Positions 1 through 12,730 of a stretch of DNA of 64,000 bases are shown here, one piece after another. The position numbers and the translations under genes are program-made. The notes beneath the pieces are model-generated. The model worked only from the letters and a program-made list of their open reading frames with translations, made no database searches and was not told the DNA's origin. The stretch's first letter is position 1. Every line of letters begins with the position of its first letter. The stretch comes from Cheiracanthium punctorium (lineage: Eukaryota; Arthropoda; Arachnida; Araneae; Cheiracanthiidae), in contig JAWZYV010011616.1 in the NCBI GenBank assembly GCA_038373885.1, forward strand, positions 186,001 through 250,000. The letters are read 5' to 3'.

Positions 1-922
1 ATTCTTCAGTTTTTTCTTTGGGGGTTCACGTGCTCAAGCGCTCAAATGGAGGAGCGGCCACTGATGCAAACAGAACTTGATATTGACGAGAACATATACT
101 TGGCCGATATAACTAACGCCAATTACACAGCGACAATTCATTTAGACTAATATAACTAAAGCAATCAAGCCGCGATTTAATAATTTTGAAAATTGGCGCA
201 CGATGGCATCAGACTAAAGTATGCCAAAATAAGTGTCACCAGAAGGGGATTTGTTACAAATTACAAATTAACGTAATAAAATTTATTTTTAGCTAAAGTG
301 TCGCCAGTCAGACGGAAAAAAAGCTTTTGCATGTGATGAAAAGAGAAATACAAATTTTGAAAGGCGAAGCAAAAAGAAAAAAAAAAATTAAAAAATCAAA
401 ACAGAAATAAAGGTTAAATTGCTTGATTTTAAATAGAATAAATTTAAGAAACGGGAAAACAATGACAATTAATATTAAATATATGATCCACATCACACGT
501 GACACTAAAGTTTTTGCAAAGAGAATTACATAAAAACTATACATAGTGATATTCCTTCCGGAGCGTAAGTATGAAGCAGACAGGTTTTTTTACTACCTAT
601 TTGTTTTGATTAATTTAATACTGTCCTCCGGATTTGCCAGTGTACAGTTGGCGAAAGAACGGATAAAAATTAATTGCATCACGTATTCACCGTACTTTGC
701 GAGCTTATTTGGCATAAACTTACTGAATCGAGCTTCGAGCGATATGACTATAACTGTTCATCTATTGTCAGATTTACTTAGGATTGGTATATTTTTAGCT
801 AAGTTGTTGTTTCGTGCGATCCAAAGATAGCAAGTTGCAGCTTTTTTACCATTTTCGAGTCCTGTAGTACGTGTGTACTGATTATAAAATCGGTAATAGG
901 TAAATAAACGTAAGGCGAGGGT
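1..922. other. AT-rich DNA, no gene recognised
   Basis: AT-rich sequence before the first LINE. Short open frames occur (for example 546-830, + strand) but their products are low-complexity and hydrophobic and match no family I know. A GTAAGTATG splice-donor-like word follows GGAGC at about 566, with no exon evidence upstream. Confidence 0.5.
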
Positions 923-2081
923 ACATATTCAATGAATTTCATTGGTCAACAAAGTCATATGGAGGATGGAATGAGCAGCTTCAGTTGGACCGCTGGTCAG
1001 TCCTGGAGCACCCTGGACAAGTCCAAGGATTGAAGTCTGTCTTTGCTCCTGTGCCTGCAGGCCTTAGCTGAGCATAATGGAACGGCCTTCACGCCTTAGG
1101 TGGCCCTACCAGGAGATTACTCTTCCGACGTACTTCGCCCGTTCCGCCGAGGTACAGCCCCTCGCCGGCAAAAATGCACACTTTGAGGCGACCTGCAGGA
1201 CTTGAGGGGGACCATCTTCGGCAACTGGCCCTGGAAATCATTAGTCACATTCCTAAAGATGCAGTGCAGGTCTGTACTGATGGTAGCCGTACAGAAAATC
1301 GTACTGGCAGCGGTATTTACATTAGAACTCCTCATCTTGAGACTTCATTAAAACAACGAAACCCTGATACTTGTTCTGTCTTCAGGAGCGAATTAATTGC
1401 AATAAATGTTGAACTTGACACTATCTTACCTATTGATTATGAATTTGGTGAACTTTGGATCTTATCGGACAGCCGCAGTGCACTTCAACATCTGAGTGAC
1501 TGGTCCTCTGCAGGCGATGAAACCAGTATATGTATCCTGCTCAAACTAAAGAAACTTTCTCAGAACCACGACATCCATCTCCAATGGATCCCATCACATG
1601 TTAATATTAGTGGTAATGAGGTTGCAGATAGATTAGCAAAAGAAGGCAGTGAGGACGAAACGACCACTGGTGTTTCGCTTACTCACCAAGAACTATACTC
1701 AAATGAAAAATCCAAATTAAATTCAATTTGGCGCATTCCACCTGCGCACCAATGGTACACCGGAACATCCCCTGGCGTTCTACTGGAAATTAAATGTGAT
1801 CGTGGCTCCCAGACTGCACTTGCTAGACTTAAAAGTGGCCACCTTAAGTGTCTTTCGTACGAACATGGCAAGAAATTCCACCCCACTTGCAAGAAATGCT
1901 GTGATCATCCAGCCTCTCCAGAGCACATACTGAGTTGCGTCGGACTTTCTAAGGAGGACTTAACATCTGCTCCCCTTTTAGTTTTAGACTTTCTGTCGGT
2001 CAACAATCTATTGGAGTTGATCTGACTTATGTCAGATCTTTAAAGAGGATAAGCAACAACAACAAGAACACATATTCAATG
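923..2081 (+). mobile_element. 5'-truncated Jockey-like LINE with 12-bp TSD
   Basis: The word ACATATTCAATG occurs at 923-934 and again at 2070-2081, exactly bracketing a segment that ends in the RNase H reading frame, a short 3' UTR and a CAACAACAACAAG tail (about 2054-2066). This is the structure expected of a target-primed LINE insertion that lost its 5' end: 3' tail present, 5' end arbitrary, target-site duplication of about 12 bp. The body (935-2069) is clearly more GC-rich than its flanks. Only the C-terminal part of the second open reading frame remains, so this copy cannot move by itself. Assignment to the Jockey group rests on the protein and is from family knowledge. Confidence 0.85.
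1078..2025 (+). pseudogene. LINE ORF2 C-terminus: ribonuclease H domain and zinc-knuckle tail (partial)
   Basis: The frame is open from 1078 (after a TAA at 1075) to the TGA at 2023-2025; the first ATG is at 1174. Counting from that ATG, the RNase H acidic set is all visible: Asp36 in CTDGS, Glu73 in FRSEL, Asp99 in LSDSR, His142 in WIPSH and Asp152 in NEVADRLAKEG. The domain cuts the RNA strand of the RNA/DNA hybrid during retrotransposition. After it comes a Cys-rich stretch (CKKC, then HILSC) resembling the CCHC-like motif of Jockey-clade proteins, followed by the usual hydrophobic end (LLVLDFL). Endonuclease and reverse transcriptase are missing because of 5' truncation. There is no internal stop, so the insertion is not very old or the frame survived by chance. 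The resemblance to spider LINE proteins is from memory. Confidence 0.85.
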
Positions 2082-4876
2082 TGGGTACTAGGGTACTCAG
2101 TCATACAGGTAACGTACGTCCATTGACGCCAGTGCCGTAACTTGGGTTTAGGAGGACCAGGGGCGAGAGTGAATATGGGGGCGCTTTTAATCTTATATTT
2201 TAAGAACGAATATAGGTTAGCACGTACATGTATTTGTATGTACGCAAAGACAGAATTAAACACTTTCAGTTAATAACACATATGCTATAATATAAGTATT
2301 TATTTTCTAAAAAATTAAAAAAATCTACTTCTATTTTAAATAAATAAATTTTCTACGTCTGAAAAATTCACTTTAAGAACACAATTTACAACAGGCAACA
2401 TACAACACTAAATAGAAGTCAGTGGCGTACCTCTAAGCTATAGCAAGAAAGGCGTGTGTCATTTATGACACTTGAAAAGGGGTGCAGATTTCTACTGCTG
2501 AATGACACAATAAAAGAAGCGTTTAACAAGTACGATCTCATTGTTGCAAGGACGTAACAACAGCTATTCTCTCTTCTGTACCCATCGTTGCTTCCCGTAT
2601 GAGTACTTGAATGCCTATGATGTAGCTCAACGCAAACGCTTTCTCGATACAAGAGCATTGAAACATTCAGGTCTGGTAGCAACGATGAGAACAGAAGAGA
2701 GAATCCCTATACCGTCCCCTCTTAACGATGGGAGTGAACAGATTAAAGTTAATAAGACACTACTTATTGTGACCAAACTTTTTGATAGTTTTTTCATTTG
2801 CTTAATCAATGGCCGCAACACAAACTATGGAACAAAGAATGGTCAGGTCATATACAAACGAAGAGATCGGTGACGTTCTTACTAAGAAAGTGCAATTTTG
2901 TTGCCTGCCATGGGCACTACTTTACCTGGGTATACCATTGGGAAAAATAAGAATTATAATGGTTAAATACATTTACTGAAACCTACTGAAGAAAAAAATC
3001 AGAAAACACTAGTAATATTCTATTAGTCTGAAAATTATTCTTTTAATATAATTTAAATTACTAAAAATTACAGCAGCAACACCAAACGCTTATCGATTCG
3101 TCCTAAATTTTTAGCAAGATTATACTACTGAATTGGTCATTCATTTACTCAGCTAAGAAAAGAGTAAAACACAAAAGAAATAAAACACTTGTCTTTAAAA
3201 AATTATAATCGGATAACAGCAATCAGCAATATTTATTTGCCGCAAATTTCATTCATATTAAAATTCTTTATTTACCAATAATAATATATTAAAAGTAAAA
3301 TGTTTACTTAAACTATAAACCTCACAACATTCTAATCTTCCTTGACATTGCATGTAAAAGTAAATATACATTTTATTTTCGTACTTTCGTATTAAAATAT
3401 TTATAAGTTATTAATATTAGTTTTATTAGATTCTGTTTTTTTACATACAGTGCCATGTTATGGGAAATATAAAATATGAACTAACCTTTTAAGAATTCCA
3501 CATTACGCAAAGTATTTTCATCTTCTGATGTTGTATTTCCAGACGCTGAATTTTCTGCATTATGCAGCGAGTCAGAGCATTCAGCTAAATTAATTTTGTC
3601 TCTGGATTTTTCTTCCGGATGTATTAAAATTTCATCTGAATAGAATTTTTTCCTTAAAGAGTATTTCATTTGAAATCTGTCGCAATAGATCTCACACCAG
3701 AAGAATCTCCATCTCTAATCCAACATGCCAAACTTTTCGCATATTTTATTGCCTCTAATTTCAGCTCAGCAACTCTTTTACGCTTTTGAGACCCACTTGC
3801 AAAAGTCCTTTTTATATTGAATTAAATTATGTATAATGAAGCTCTGCAATGATTTAATACTATGAAATAAACTGTTGAAGAATTAACAACACCAAACTTA
3901 CTCCCAAATTTTACCTAAAATTTAAGAAGTCGAAAAAAAAACACAGAATACTCGAATATCGTACTTTCAAAGCAATCTCTGTCACAGTGTTCGTTAGAAT
4001 AAACTGAGCTTCCAGACTGCAGGCACTTTCCATGTGTTAAAATAGGCGGCTAACTTTAAAAGGTTCACCTTGCAGAAATGAGAAAAAAAGATCAAAGAAA
4101 GCAGATATAACTCAGTTTATGACTGAAATGAAAGTCTGTTCACCAGAAACATGCAGTCCTACCGTTTAGTTAAATTAATGATTGGACAGAATGGCCCTCA
4201 CCCACCGCCAGAGAAGTGCCGCTAGCAATTTTGGGCGGTCTGTACTGTTAGTACTAAACTATCTACAAGCCTTGGGGTGGTCTGATTCATAGGACCGATA
4301 CTGTTCTTAGGACAGTGATTGATTGCTTCGGAACAAAATAAAAGGAAGCTCTTTGGCGTTTTAAATAGGCAAATATATTGAAACCATCTCTGATCCATTC
4401 GATGCCTACAATTTTCAGACCTTGTTAATTACATCGTCTGAGTGGCGCGCAGCATGGATGCCCATAAGATAAGAATAATTTTAGAGAGGGCCTTGCATTT
4501 GTGGAAAGGGACTCATCTCAGGCTTTGAAATATTTTAGAATGAAAACAGAAGAAAAATACAAAAGAATTCAGAACGCCGTAAAAATGCTCATTTCGCAAT
4601 CCCCACAGTGCTGAATGAATTATTTTTTAAATGACATGAAGTACTTTCCAATCCCTATTCTTTTTTTATTCCATTTCAGAACTAAAAACCTTTGTTTTTT
4701 GACTTTTTATACAAAGAATGGGCAAAAGTGTATACTTGTCATAAATAAGTCACTGACTAGAAGTAGATGAGTTCCAAAACTTTACAAGGTAATTTTTCCT
4801 CATGCTTCGTCCCTTTTCTCGTGGAACTTTATGGTCTCCCCATCTTAAATAGTTAAAAATTACATTACTTGATAAA
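2082..4876. other. AT-rich DNA with fragmentary repeat ends
   Basis: No gene recognised. Two hAT-like terminal words appear, CAGTGCCGTAAC at about 2135 and CAGTGGCGTACC at 2421, but no partner end or duplication was found. An imperfect inverted repeat joins 2566-2592 to 2678-2704 (ATTCTCTCTTCTGT and CATCGTTGCT on one side, their complements on the other). Confidence 0.45.
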
Positions 4877-4889
4877 AAAATTAATAAAT

Positions 4890-5117
4890 TAGGCCCCATC
4901 ATGAACGAGTCGATAAAACACTCAACATTCAAAATAGTAAGATGGCTGAAGTGTGAAGGTCCAGGGTTCTGTCCTGCCGTGCGGCTGTCGATCTAAGGTT
5001 CGAAGATTTGGGCGGTTTTCTCCAGATGTAACGTGGATACGCGTTAGCAATCCTCAGTTCATTGTACTCCTTCTAAGCAGATAACTCTTGCGTAGCTTTA
5101 CCTTAGCACAGCACAAC
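4890..5117 (+). mobile_element. tRNA-derived SINE, copy 1
   Basis: The element starts around CCCCATCATGAACGAGT (a degraded pol III A box), has a B-box-like stretch near CCAGGGTTCTGTCC, then the core shared by all copies here (GTCGATCTAAGG ... GGCGGTTTTCTCCAGATG), then a variable 3' part ending in CACAACAAAA. AAAATTAATAAAT occurs on both sides (4877-4889 and 5118-5130), a 13-bp target duplication, though it is A-rich and could partly be tail. SINEs are non-coding and move with LINE enzymes. Confidence 0.75.
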
Positions 5118-5130
5118 AAAATTAATAAAT

Positions 5131-7503
5131 CATCAGTATAGCTCTTATGTGTTCATGATATAAGTTAGCAAGTATTATTTCTAATAAAAGCGTTTGCAGC
5201 CTATAATCGAGCACTTGATTTGTAAAAAAAAAAGGTATTTTTAATTTCATATAATGAAGTAATTAATGGATATCAGATTCCGGCTGAAATGTAGCATTTA
5301 TTTTCATTTTTAGTTTGAGTGTTTATACGAATAATTATTGAATAATTTGTATAATGAATGTAAAAGAATGTACAAATCGCTGATTATTACACAAGTAAAA
5401 GAAAAGGACTACCAAAAAATATTAAAATATTTTGCAAGAGGGGATCAGATGGTTGGTTTTTAGAGGAGAAATATTAAAGGACATAGTGTAAAATTAAGTA
5501 GGTAAATTTTGAGTTTTTGGATATGCGAGAGAAAGCTTCTCAGTGCATCTGACATTTGGAGTTTTGTATGCCATGCCATGCCATTCCTAATTTAGATCCT
5601 CATTAAAGGGAAAAGGGAATTTTCGAGCATTCACTTCACTTACGCTAGAAAACTGTGGAAGGAAACTTCAACTCTATATAGTTACTATGCGCAGTGGCGT
5701 ACACAAATGGTGTGTGGGGGGATTCAACATCCCCGCCCTTTGTACATGCATTTTTAATATAAAGTCCGAACATTTTTAACATAACACAACTTCCATAACC
5801 CCTTCTCTTACAGGAAGTCAGTGAACACAACTGATTATGCATCTGCACATTCTTTTCTAAGTGCATAAATATGCTTGTGAGTAATAATTACAAAAAAAAA
5901 GAGAAAAAACAGGCCTTTTGCATGAAATTACCTTGATGATATGATAATTTTAAGAAGTTAGAGGGGGCTCCCAAAAGGTATGTTTGCTTCAGAGTGGCTT
6001 TCTGAGGCCCAGATCATTTTTTTCTAGAATACAAATAAAGGGAACACAAGGTCATTAGTTAAAGAACTTTGACTCTAAAAATACTAGCATATAAATTTAA
6101 CTGTTACAAATCATCTGTACATATCTTAATACAGCGGATCTGTTGGTGAGCTGTAGCTGCTTTGTAAGCAATAAGCAATTTTTTCCAGCTTAAACAGTGA
6201 TAGGTGAATCGTTTAGAATATTGCATGAGCAAATCTAAAAAGCTATAAAAGATTTAAAAAAAACCCAAGAGGTTGGGAAAATAGCCATATGGATTTTGAG
6301 GCCCCTACGTGTGGGGGCCCTGGGCATTCGCCCCGCCATGCCTCTCTATTTTTACGGCACTGATTGACCCTAATGCTAGAGTCTAATAAATTTGCTCCCT
6401 CAGCAACAACCAATAGGAAGAACATAGAAGGGGCAAAAAGAGGTGATCATCGTGAAAGTTTTTCGATTTTGCTGCAATTCAGGGCTTTTATAGGTGCTTA
6501 AAACAATATCGAGCAGTTATTTACAAATAATTATATATCTAATTTATTTTGAATTGCCTGAACAATTTGCAGATAAAAATTCAAATAAAAGTTAATTTTT
6601 GTGACTAACTACCCCGTGTAGAAAATATCATTTTCTTTCCAAATTTATCATATAATTTTGTAAAATCATATAATATTAAAAATCATACGATTTTTGATAA
6701 CAAATCATACAATTTCATAAATTCACATATTTAAAAAAATAATCAAGAATTTAAAAAATCATTTAAAAATTCAAGTTAGAACTAAAATTTAAAACTCAGT
6801 AAGAACATCTTCGGACTTATATATCGTTTAAATACTATCTTTCCTGTCCAAATAAGCTAAAAAGAACGTCTTTAAACTCATTTAGCGTAAATGACGAAAC
6901 TTTTAAGCAATAATAAAAATAAAGTGGTTTGCTTTTTAAATTAGTTTGTTGGAAGAAAAAAATTAAGTTTTCTTTTTCTAAATTTCTTTTTTCAGTGAGT
7001 GGCTTTAGTTAGCAGTTCAAAACGGCGGCGCGTTCTATTTATGGCAGTCGTCGTGATGTTAAAAAGAAATTTACGGGCCCCAGAAGAAAAATTTTCAAAT
7101 ATTCGTGTATGAGTGAGGCACAAAACTGTCGCCTGGGGACTGGGTTACATGCTTGTTTGAAATTGTATGTCATGTTTCATTAAACAGCTTTAAGCACGAA
7201 AAGCGAAACGCAATAACATTGCGGATGATATTTACATGTACAAATTCTCTATTTGCGGGAGAGGCTTAGCTGGTTTTATATTCGGCATGTTGAACAAGTT
7301 TAAAAATAAAAACAATAATAATAAAACGAAATACAATGAATGTAAAGTCACGTAATGAAATAGCTTTTCACATTACTATTTAACTTTTGTAAATATGTAG
7401 TAGCTCTTCAAGTTATAGCATAAAATGCTCTGTTTTAACAAAATTCTTTATTTTATTTCTAAAAATGTACGTCACGGATGCTTTGAGTTGCATTTAAATA
7501 ATG
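5131..7503. other. AT-rich DNA, hAT-like termini but no gene
   Basis: A possible hAT left end (CAGTGGCGTACACA) lies at 5692. A GC-rich end-like stretch finishing in TTTTTACGGCACTG stops near 6363. Their flanks share no 8-bp duplication, so I do not join them. A GGGCCCCAG-like fragment occurs near 7076. No coding signal recognised. Confidence 0.4.
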
Positions 7504-7505
7504 TA

Positions 7506-7918
7506 CACGGTGTCTCAAAACCTCTCTTGGGTAGGGTATACATATACGACTCAGAATAACACAGGAGTGTGGGGTCGCAAAATATCATTTTCATGCACTT
7601 AATCGCATTAAAGTAACTGTCATCATTTCGAGCATAGTTTGAGATAGACAAAAGTGGTGTCTTATGGGAAGTTTGTTACTAAAATTTGCACTTTAGGATT
7701 TTTTTTTAAATTTAAAAATATCAAAAATCTAAGCATAAGCCCATTGTTTATGAAATATTGTTGGGAAATTTAACTCATACTTCATCGCTTTTCTAAAATT
7801 GATCATTAATAGATCGTAAAGATGACGTTTGAGGACTGCCATTTTTATATGATTCCGAGAACACTGTGGTGTATCCTATCCACACAGAAATTTTAGGCAG
7901 TTGTGCTGTGGTACCCTG
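7506..7918. mobile_element. Possible mariner-type MITE
   Basis: The left end reads TA then CACGGTGTCTCAAAA at 7504-7520; the right end is a GTGGTACCCTG then TA at 7908-7920. Both resemble the CAGGGTGTCCCAAAA-type ends of IS630/Tc1/mariner elements with a TA target. The inverted match is imperfect beyond about ten bases and no transposase is present, so this is tentative. Confidence 0.35.
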
Positions 7919-8998
7919 TATATTACTCATATCATTATCCTGAGAGATACAATTTATGGCTATTTACAGAGAATTTAAAAGAAAAAAAATTATCACTGGG
8001 CTAAAAGCATACTATATGCAGAAATGTATTTAATTTTGTAGAGACAATTATTGATTCAATTATAAGTATGGATAGTTATACTATGTAAATTATATAAAAC
8101 TTCGAAAACTTTACTTTATGAATGACTAACACTTCAGCTAGAGAAAAAAAATCTCGAAGATTTTAATTCATTCTTTTGCGATCGCACGCGAAATTATAAT
8201 GCAAATGTATTCCGAAAAATTTTCAACGGAATAAGGCATATTTCTATATATCTAGTTAATGCATTAATATAAAGGCTTTGCATACTGTTCTTTTGAAAAG
8301 GTGGGTTTGCATTCCATATTCTCTTTCGCCATTTTCCGTTTAAGATTTTCATTCACAGGAGGTTAGAATATGGAAATGCACTCTCAAAGGCTTAGAGTGC
8401 TATGAATCAGAACGAAGAAACTGAAATAAGAATGAAGTAATAATCTTTTGAAAAGAGAACCAAGAATTAAAATAAAAAAAATCATAAGAAATAATTTTAT
8501 TTTAATCTAAGTTAAAGGCTTTAGAATAGACTTAATCAGAAAGTGTTGTTGATGAAAATATTTTAAGCTTTTTTTTTCCTCTCTGTTTATAACTCTTCTC
8601 GATAGCATTTTTTACACACTAAACGAGAAAGAAATGATTCCGAATAGATACACATTTGATAACTCCCGGGAAGCAATGCTGACACCTTCCCGGTGATGAA
8701 AACCAATGATGAATACTTCCTTCGGCTGATTCTAATTCCCAGCAAACACACTACTGCCCGCAAAATGCCGGCCGGGTACCCGTCGTGCTGGCAAAGTGCC
8801 GTCTACCCGGAGCAAGGTAGATTTTCATCGTCTGGAAGTCACTGGAGTGCCAGTGTCTGAAAAGTGCATATTCGCCAGTACATAACTAGTAACGGCGAAC
8901 TGCCATGTGTCTATGACATGCACAGAAAAGTTAACGGCGTGGGTACTGCTTAAAATGTACCGGACCAGCACTATTTGACAGTAATGGGCCTGTATATA

Positions 8999-9401
8999 TC
9001 AGGTTGTAACGAAAGTTTTCCGCCATACCTGCCTGAAAAACTAACTTCTAACTCCTTAGATAACTGTTTTTGAACTTTCGGTACCAAACCTGCACAGTGT
9101 CACACGATACAACAATAGTACTTAAAGCTGTACTCATAATTCGTTGATATTATGTAGCTGACTTTTTGCAACACAACTGGAAGTAAATGATGGTTCTAAT
9201 TCTCTAGAGTGATAGTTCCATTTGAGGCACCTTATACTTAATGATAACTATATTTTTTACAGATTTCACAACACAGTGTTATAAAGTAAACCTCTTTCTT
9301 TCAAATGCCAAAAATCGTTTGACAAAATATGAGCAAATACGCCAACGACAACTGTGTGCTGACGATGTTTGCGGTGGCGGGAAACTTTCGTTACAACCTA
9401 A
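8999..9401. mobile_element. Mariner-type MITE, 403 bp
   Basis: The left end TCAGGTTGTAACGAAAGTTT and right end AAACTTTCGTTACAACCTAA are inverted copies (one mismatch), and the inverted match continues with TTCCGCCA against TGGCGGGA for about 27 bp. The element is bracketed by TA (8997-8998 and 9402-9403), as for Tc1/mariner elements. There is no coding capacity. It is nested in the 2.8-kb TIR element. Confidence 0.75.
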
Positions 9402-9669
9402 TATTTCGTAGTGATGGCATAAAATTTCGTTATTTTAATTAAATAATAGTGTTTCATATTCATACTGTGTAGAAGTGTTAGGGGGATATAAGTTCCGGGC
9501 GCCCAAAGGCAAGGGTCACTGCTAAGATTTTTTTTTTCTTTTTTTTTTGAGGGAGGGGTGTAAGGGGAGAAGTTCATATTGTGCCTTCAAATATTTTAGT
9601 ACTGAAAACTAAAATAATACAAACGAGTTCAGTATGCTATAAACATGTTTACTACAGCGACAGTGAAAC

Positions 9670-9714
9670 CCCCACTATGTACAGAATTGGAGTACAATTC
9701 TGTACATAGTGGGG
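9670..9714. repeat. Perfect 20-bp hairpin
   Basis: CCCCACTATGTACAGAATTG at 9670-9689 is followed after a 5-base loop (GAGTA) by its exact reverse complement at 9695-9714. It is not associated with any recognised element end. Confidence 0.85.
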
Positions 9715-10723
9715 TGAAATACGAGGTGAATTTTATTCTTAAATTTTTTATAATTTATATTAATTTTTTACAATTTTGCTAAACTTTTCCCGAAAAACAT
9801 ATTTGCAGACTTTTTCTACGTTAAGCTCGTGTAGTTATTTTGTTAGAAATTAAGCAATGAGCCAGTATTTTCATGTAATAGTCAAAAATAGAATGTGCGC
9901 AATGGGGTTCATTTAGGAATAATATTTACTTTATTCTATATTTCTATTCCCCTTACGGGCCTCATAAGCAAGACGTCCATCCGCCTCTCTCTCTGCCGAG
10001 GAATCCTAAACGATCTCGAAAGAAGGCAGCAAAAATCGAACTGTTACCTTTTTATTTGGCAGTAAATGTTTATGAAACGCGAAGTTAAATATTAATGGTT
10101 TGGTGGGGAGGGTCTGTCGCCAAACTATTTTCTGCTTCAGTGATATTTTGAAAATTGGCGAATTACATTCCAACGGAAATGGCAATCCCTCTCGAATGCC
10201 ATTTCGTGAACTGTCAATGTGAAGTACTCTTTTTTGGGATCTCAAGGTTTTAAAGTTTTTAGCGGTTTCATGGAGTTACATCTTTCCAAAGTATTTAATT
10301 GGTATTTTTAAACTGTTCCAGACTAACAAGATCTCATCGTTAGGAATAGTTACTTTAATAACACTATTTCAACGGTGAGATTTTTGTTAGTTCACATTTG
10401 CATTCCTTTGATTTGGATTTAACTGGGATAATGCCCTGGATAAATTAGAAAAATAACAGGTAAGTTTTTACTTACACTGTTTTTAATATACAAAATCTCA
10501 TTGCATATTATAGTGTATAAAAGTATTTTCCTTCAAAAAATTTGAGTCATATAGGTACAACAGGTAAATAGAAATGTCTTTTCAGAATAGCTAACATCAA
10601 AAAAATCATTTGATCAAAACAAAATGTACAATAAAGCAAAATGTTACTCTAAAGTTATGTGTAACCATATATATATATACATATATAGTGCAACTTTATT
10701 TATTATATCCTATATGATTTTGA

Positions 10724-10725
<2 letters not shown>

Positions 10726-10794
<69 letters not shown>
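10726..10794. repeat. (AT)n-(GT)n microsatellite
   Basis: An uninterrupted AT dinucleotide run from about 10726 to 10784 is followed by five GT units. An open frame read through it (10624-10824) is an artefact. Confidence 0.95.
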
Positions 10795-11099
10795 ATTATA
10801 TGTACATACATATATCAATCGTAAAGTATTATAACTCATTTATAAAATCTCTTTAATTATGAGATATTGAAATTAAACTGTTTATAAATGATTTTATGTA
10901 GGTTTTGACATGTGTTATATCCTCTCTCATAAAAAAAAATATCTTTTGAAAATGAAAATTTGTAAGAAAATTGCAGTTTGTGAAAACTGCACACAATTCA
11001 CTAATGATGGACGAACATAATTTGCAAATGATGTACTAATGGATTTTGCTGTTGTTTTTTATTTTTCATGTATCTAGTTTTTTATGTTAAAATGTTACC

Positions 11100-11175
11100 C
11101 TTAAGCAATGTCTTTTTTTTTTTTTTTGGAATGGGTTGATGAATAAGCCCTCCTACCCCAGATCCGCCACTGGCT
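11100..11175. mobile_element. hAT-like right terminus (GATCCGCCACTG), solo
   Basis: A stretch ending in CCCAGATCCGCCACTG at about 11159-11174 looks like the right end of a hAT element of the CAGTGGCGGATC type. Similar ends occur at about 23768-23779 and 44337-44348 in the same orientation. No matching left end with an 8-bp duplication was found here. Confidence 0.3.
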
Positions 11176-11533
11176 CATATTTTAATTATGGCAGCGTTAC
11201 TGTAAATAGGCATTAATCTGGTACCGTGCCATTATATTGTAGTCACTGTTAAGGTACCAGGCCAGTGCCTTTATTTTTAATAATAGCCGGCACCCGGCCG
11301 TTTCATTTTTGGCATTATAAACTTAGTGGTCCAGCGCTTTTATTGTGAGTAACGGCCGGCACATGCAGTATGCCCGTAGAGTGCCGTTGCCTTCCCAGGC
11401 TTCTGGCAAGGTACTTCTCGGGCGACCACTTTTGGTACGATTCAGTTACTTTTTGCAGTGCCGGGCCAGTTCTGGACGTAAAGGCAGAAAGGCACTGGAA
11501 AGGTACTCCGCCAGCAGGTATGTGTTTGCTGGG

Positions 11534-12471
11534 TTGTTAACTGGCCTCTTAAATACGAATATGACCGCCGTTTGCTCAACATTTGAGTTCAATTGGAGTC
11601 ATATTCAGACTCAGGAGACCATTTTACATAAAAATCAGCCGAAGTGGTATCAGTCATAGAAGAAAAGGAGTTTTATTTTTCGGGGCAGGTATAAATTAAT
11701 ATAGTGTATAAAACTTAAGGTACCTGCCTCGGTCTGAAAAGCCATTTTTGATAAAAAAAAATCGATTTTTGTTTTATTGTTTATTTTAAAGAGCATATTC
11801 TTAAAGTCAAAAAACTGCTATACTTTTGTTTTTACAATAAATAGAAAGGAAGATACAACTTTAAATGTCCCATCATGTTGAACATTGATGCTAAAATAAA
11901 ATCTATAAATGCGTTTTCTGGAAAACTGTGTTTTTGTTAGCTTGGGTCATGATAACAGTAACTAATCTATAAGTTTTAAATATATCTTAATGCAATTTTA
12001 CATAAGCTTTCTATTGATATTAAAGCGTCCCTTGCAGCAAAAGTTAAATTACACGCTTGTAATTAATCGATTTACAGGTACTTTTAGACAACAAATTGAA
12101 CGTTTTCTCAAAAATTTCAACGTTTGTGTACATAATTGGCCACATTTCAGTGAATTTTAAAACTACAATAAAAATTTTTGTATAAAACACAGAAAAGTGT
12201 TATAAGAGTATAATGTGGGAAGGAAGTTACTAAATATTGAGAAGAATGCACTGTACAGCAGTTGGCGTAAGTATAAAATTTTGCTAAATTTTTATGAAAA
12301 AATGCAATTTTTTGAAAAAGTTATGAAACTTCAGTAAACTAAATTATTGCTTCTGCCATGTTTTATGGCTTTTGAAATAAAAATGCATGAACCACATTAG
12401 AATTTTGCATTTAAAAAAAAAAAAGTGCGCCGCACGTAGGCATACCTTAACTGTTTTGCGTAAGGCTTTTG
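11534..12471. other. AT-rich DNA, nothing recognised
   Basis: No coding, RNA or repeat-end signal that I can support. A splice-donor-like GGCGTAAGTATA occurs near 12265 without exon evidence. Confidence 0.5.
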
Positions 12472-12481
12472 TGCTGCAGGC

Positions 12482-12720
12482 GGCCAACCAATGGCCAAGT
12501 GGATATGAAACTGAACATTGGTAGATGGCTGAAGTATGAAGGGCCAGGGATTTGGCTTGGCGTGCGGCAGACAATCTAACGGTCTGAAGTTTTGGGTGGT
12601 TTTCTCCAGATGTAAAGTGAACTTGTCAAAACATTTTGAAATATCCTCCGCTTTAGGAAATTCTCCGTATGTCTGATAGTCCTAGTGTGCCGTAACAAAA
12701 CAAACAAATAAACAACTTAA
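12482..12720 (+). mobile_element. tRNA-derived SINE, copy 2
   Basis: The head contains an A-box-like ATGGCCAAGTGG, followed by GGCTGAAGTATGAAGG and the core ACAATCTAACGGTCTGAAG ... GGTGGTTTTCTCCAGATG shared with the other copies. The 3' end is ACAAAACAAACAAATAAAC. TGCTGCAGGC (12472-12481) and TGCTACAGGC (12721-12730) flank it and match at nine of ten bases, consistent with an aged target duplication. Confidence 0.75.
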
Positions 12721-12730
12721 TGCTACAGGC

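Larger units (their letters stand above)
8738..11533. mobile_element. 2.8-kb non-autonomous TIR element (CCCAGCAAACACA ends)
   Basis: The exact 13-mer CCCAGCAAACACA at 8738-8750 is repeated as its reverse complement TGTGTTTGCTGGG at 11521-11533. Inside both ends the DNA is rich in CCGGCAC, GGTACC and CAGTGCC words (8760-8960 and 11220-11520), giving GC-rich subterminal zones in otherwise AT-rich DNA. No transposase frame is recognisable inside. Flanking duplication is not clear (AATT on the left, TTGT on the right), so the superfamily is undecided. A mariner-type MITE (8999-9401) lies inside. Confidence 0.5.

Noticed and set aside
308..830. Short frames at 308-544 (minus) and 546-830 (plus)
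   Set aside because: Low-complexity, hydrophobic translations of AT-rich DNA without motif, start context or neighbours.
1117..1335. Minus-strand frame over the LINE
   Set aside because: Shadow of the RNase H frame on the opposite strand.
5692..6365. Pairing the CAGTGGCGTACACA end with the ACGGCACTG end as one hAT element
   Set aside because: The tips differ and the 8-bp flanks do not match.
10624..10824. 66-residue frame
   Set aside because: Translation of the AT/GT microsatellite.
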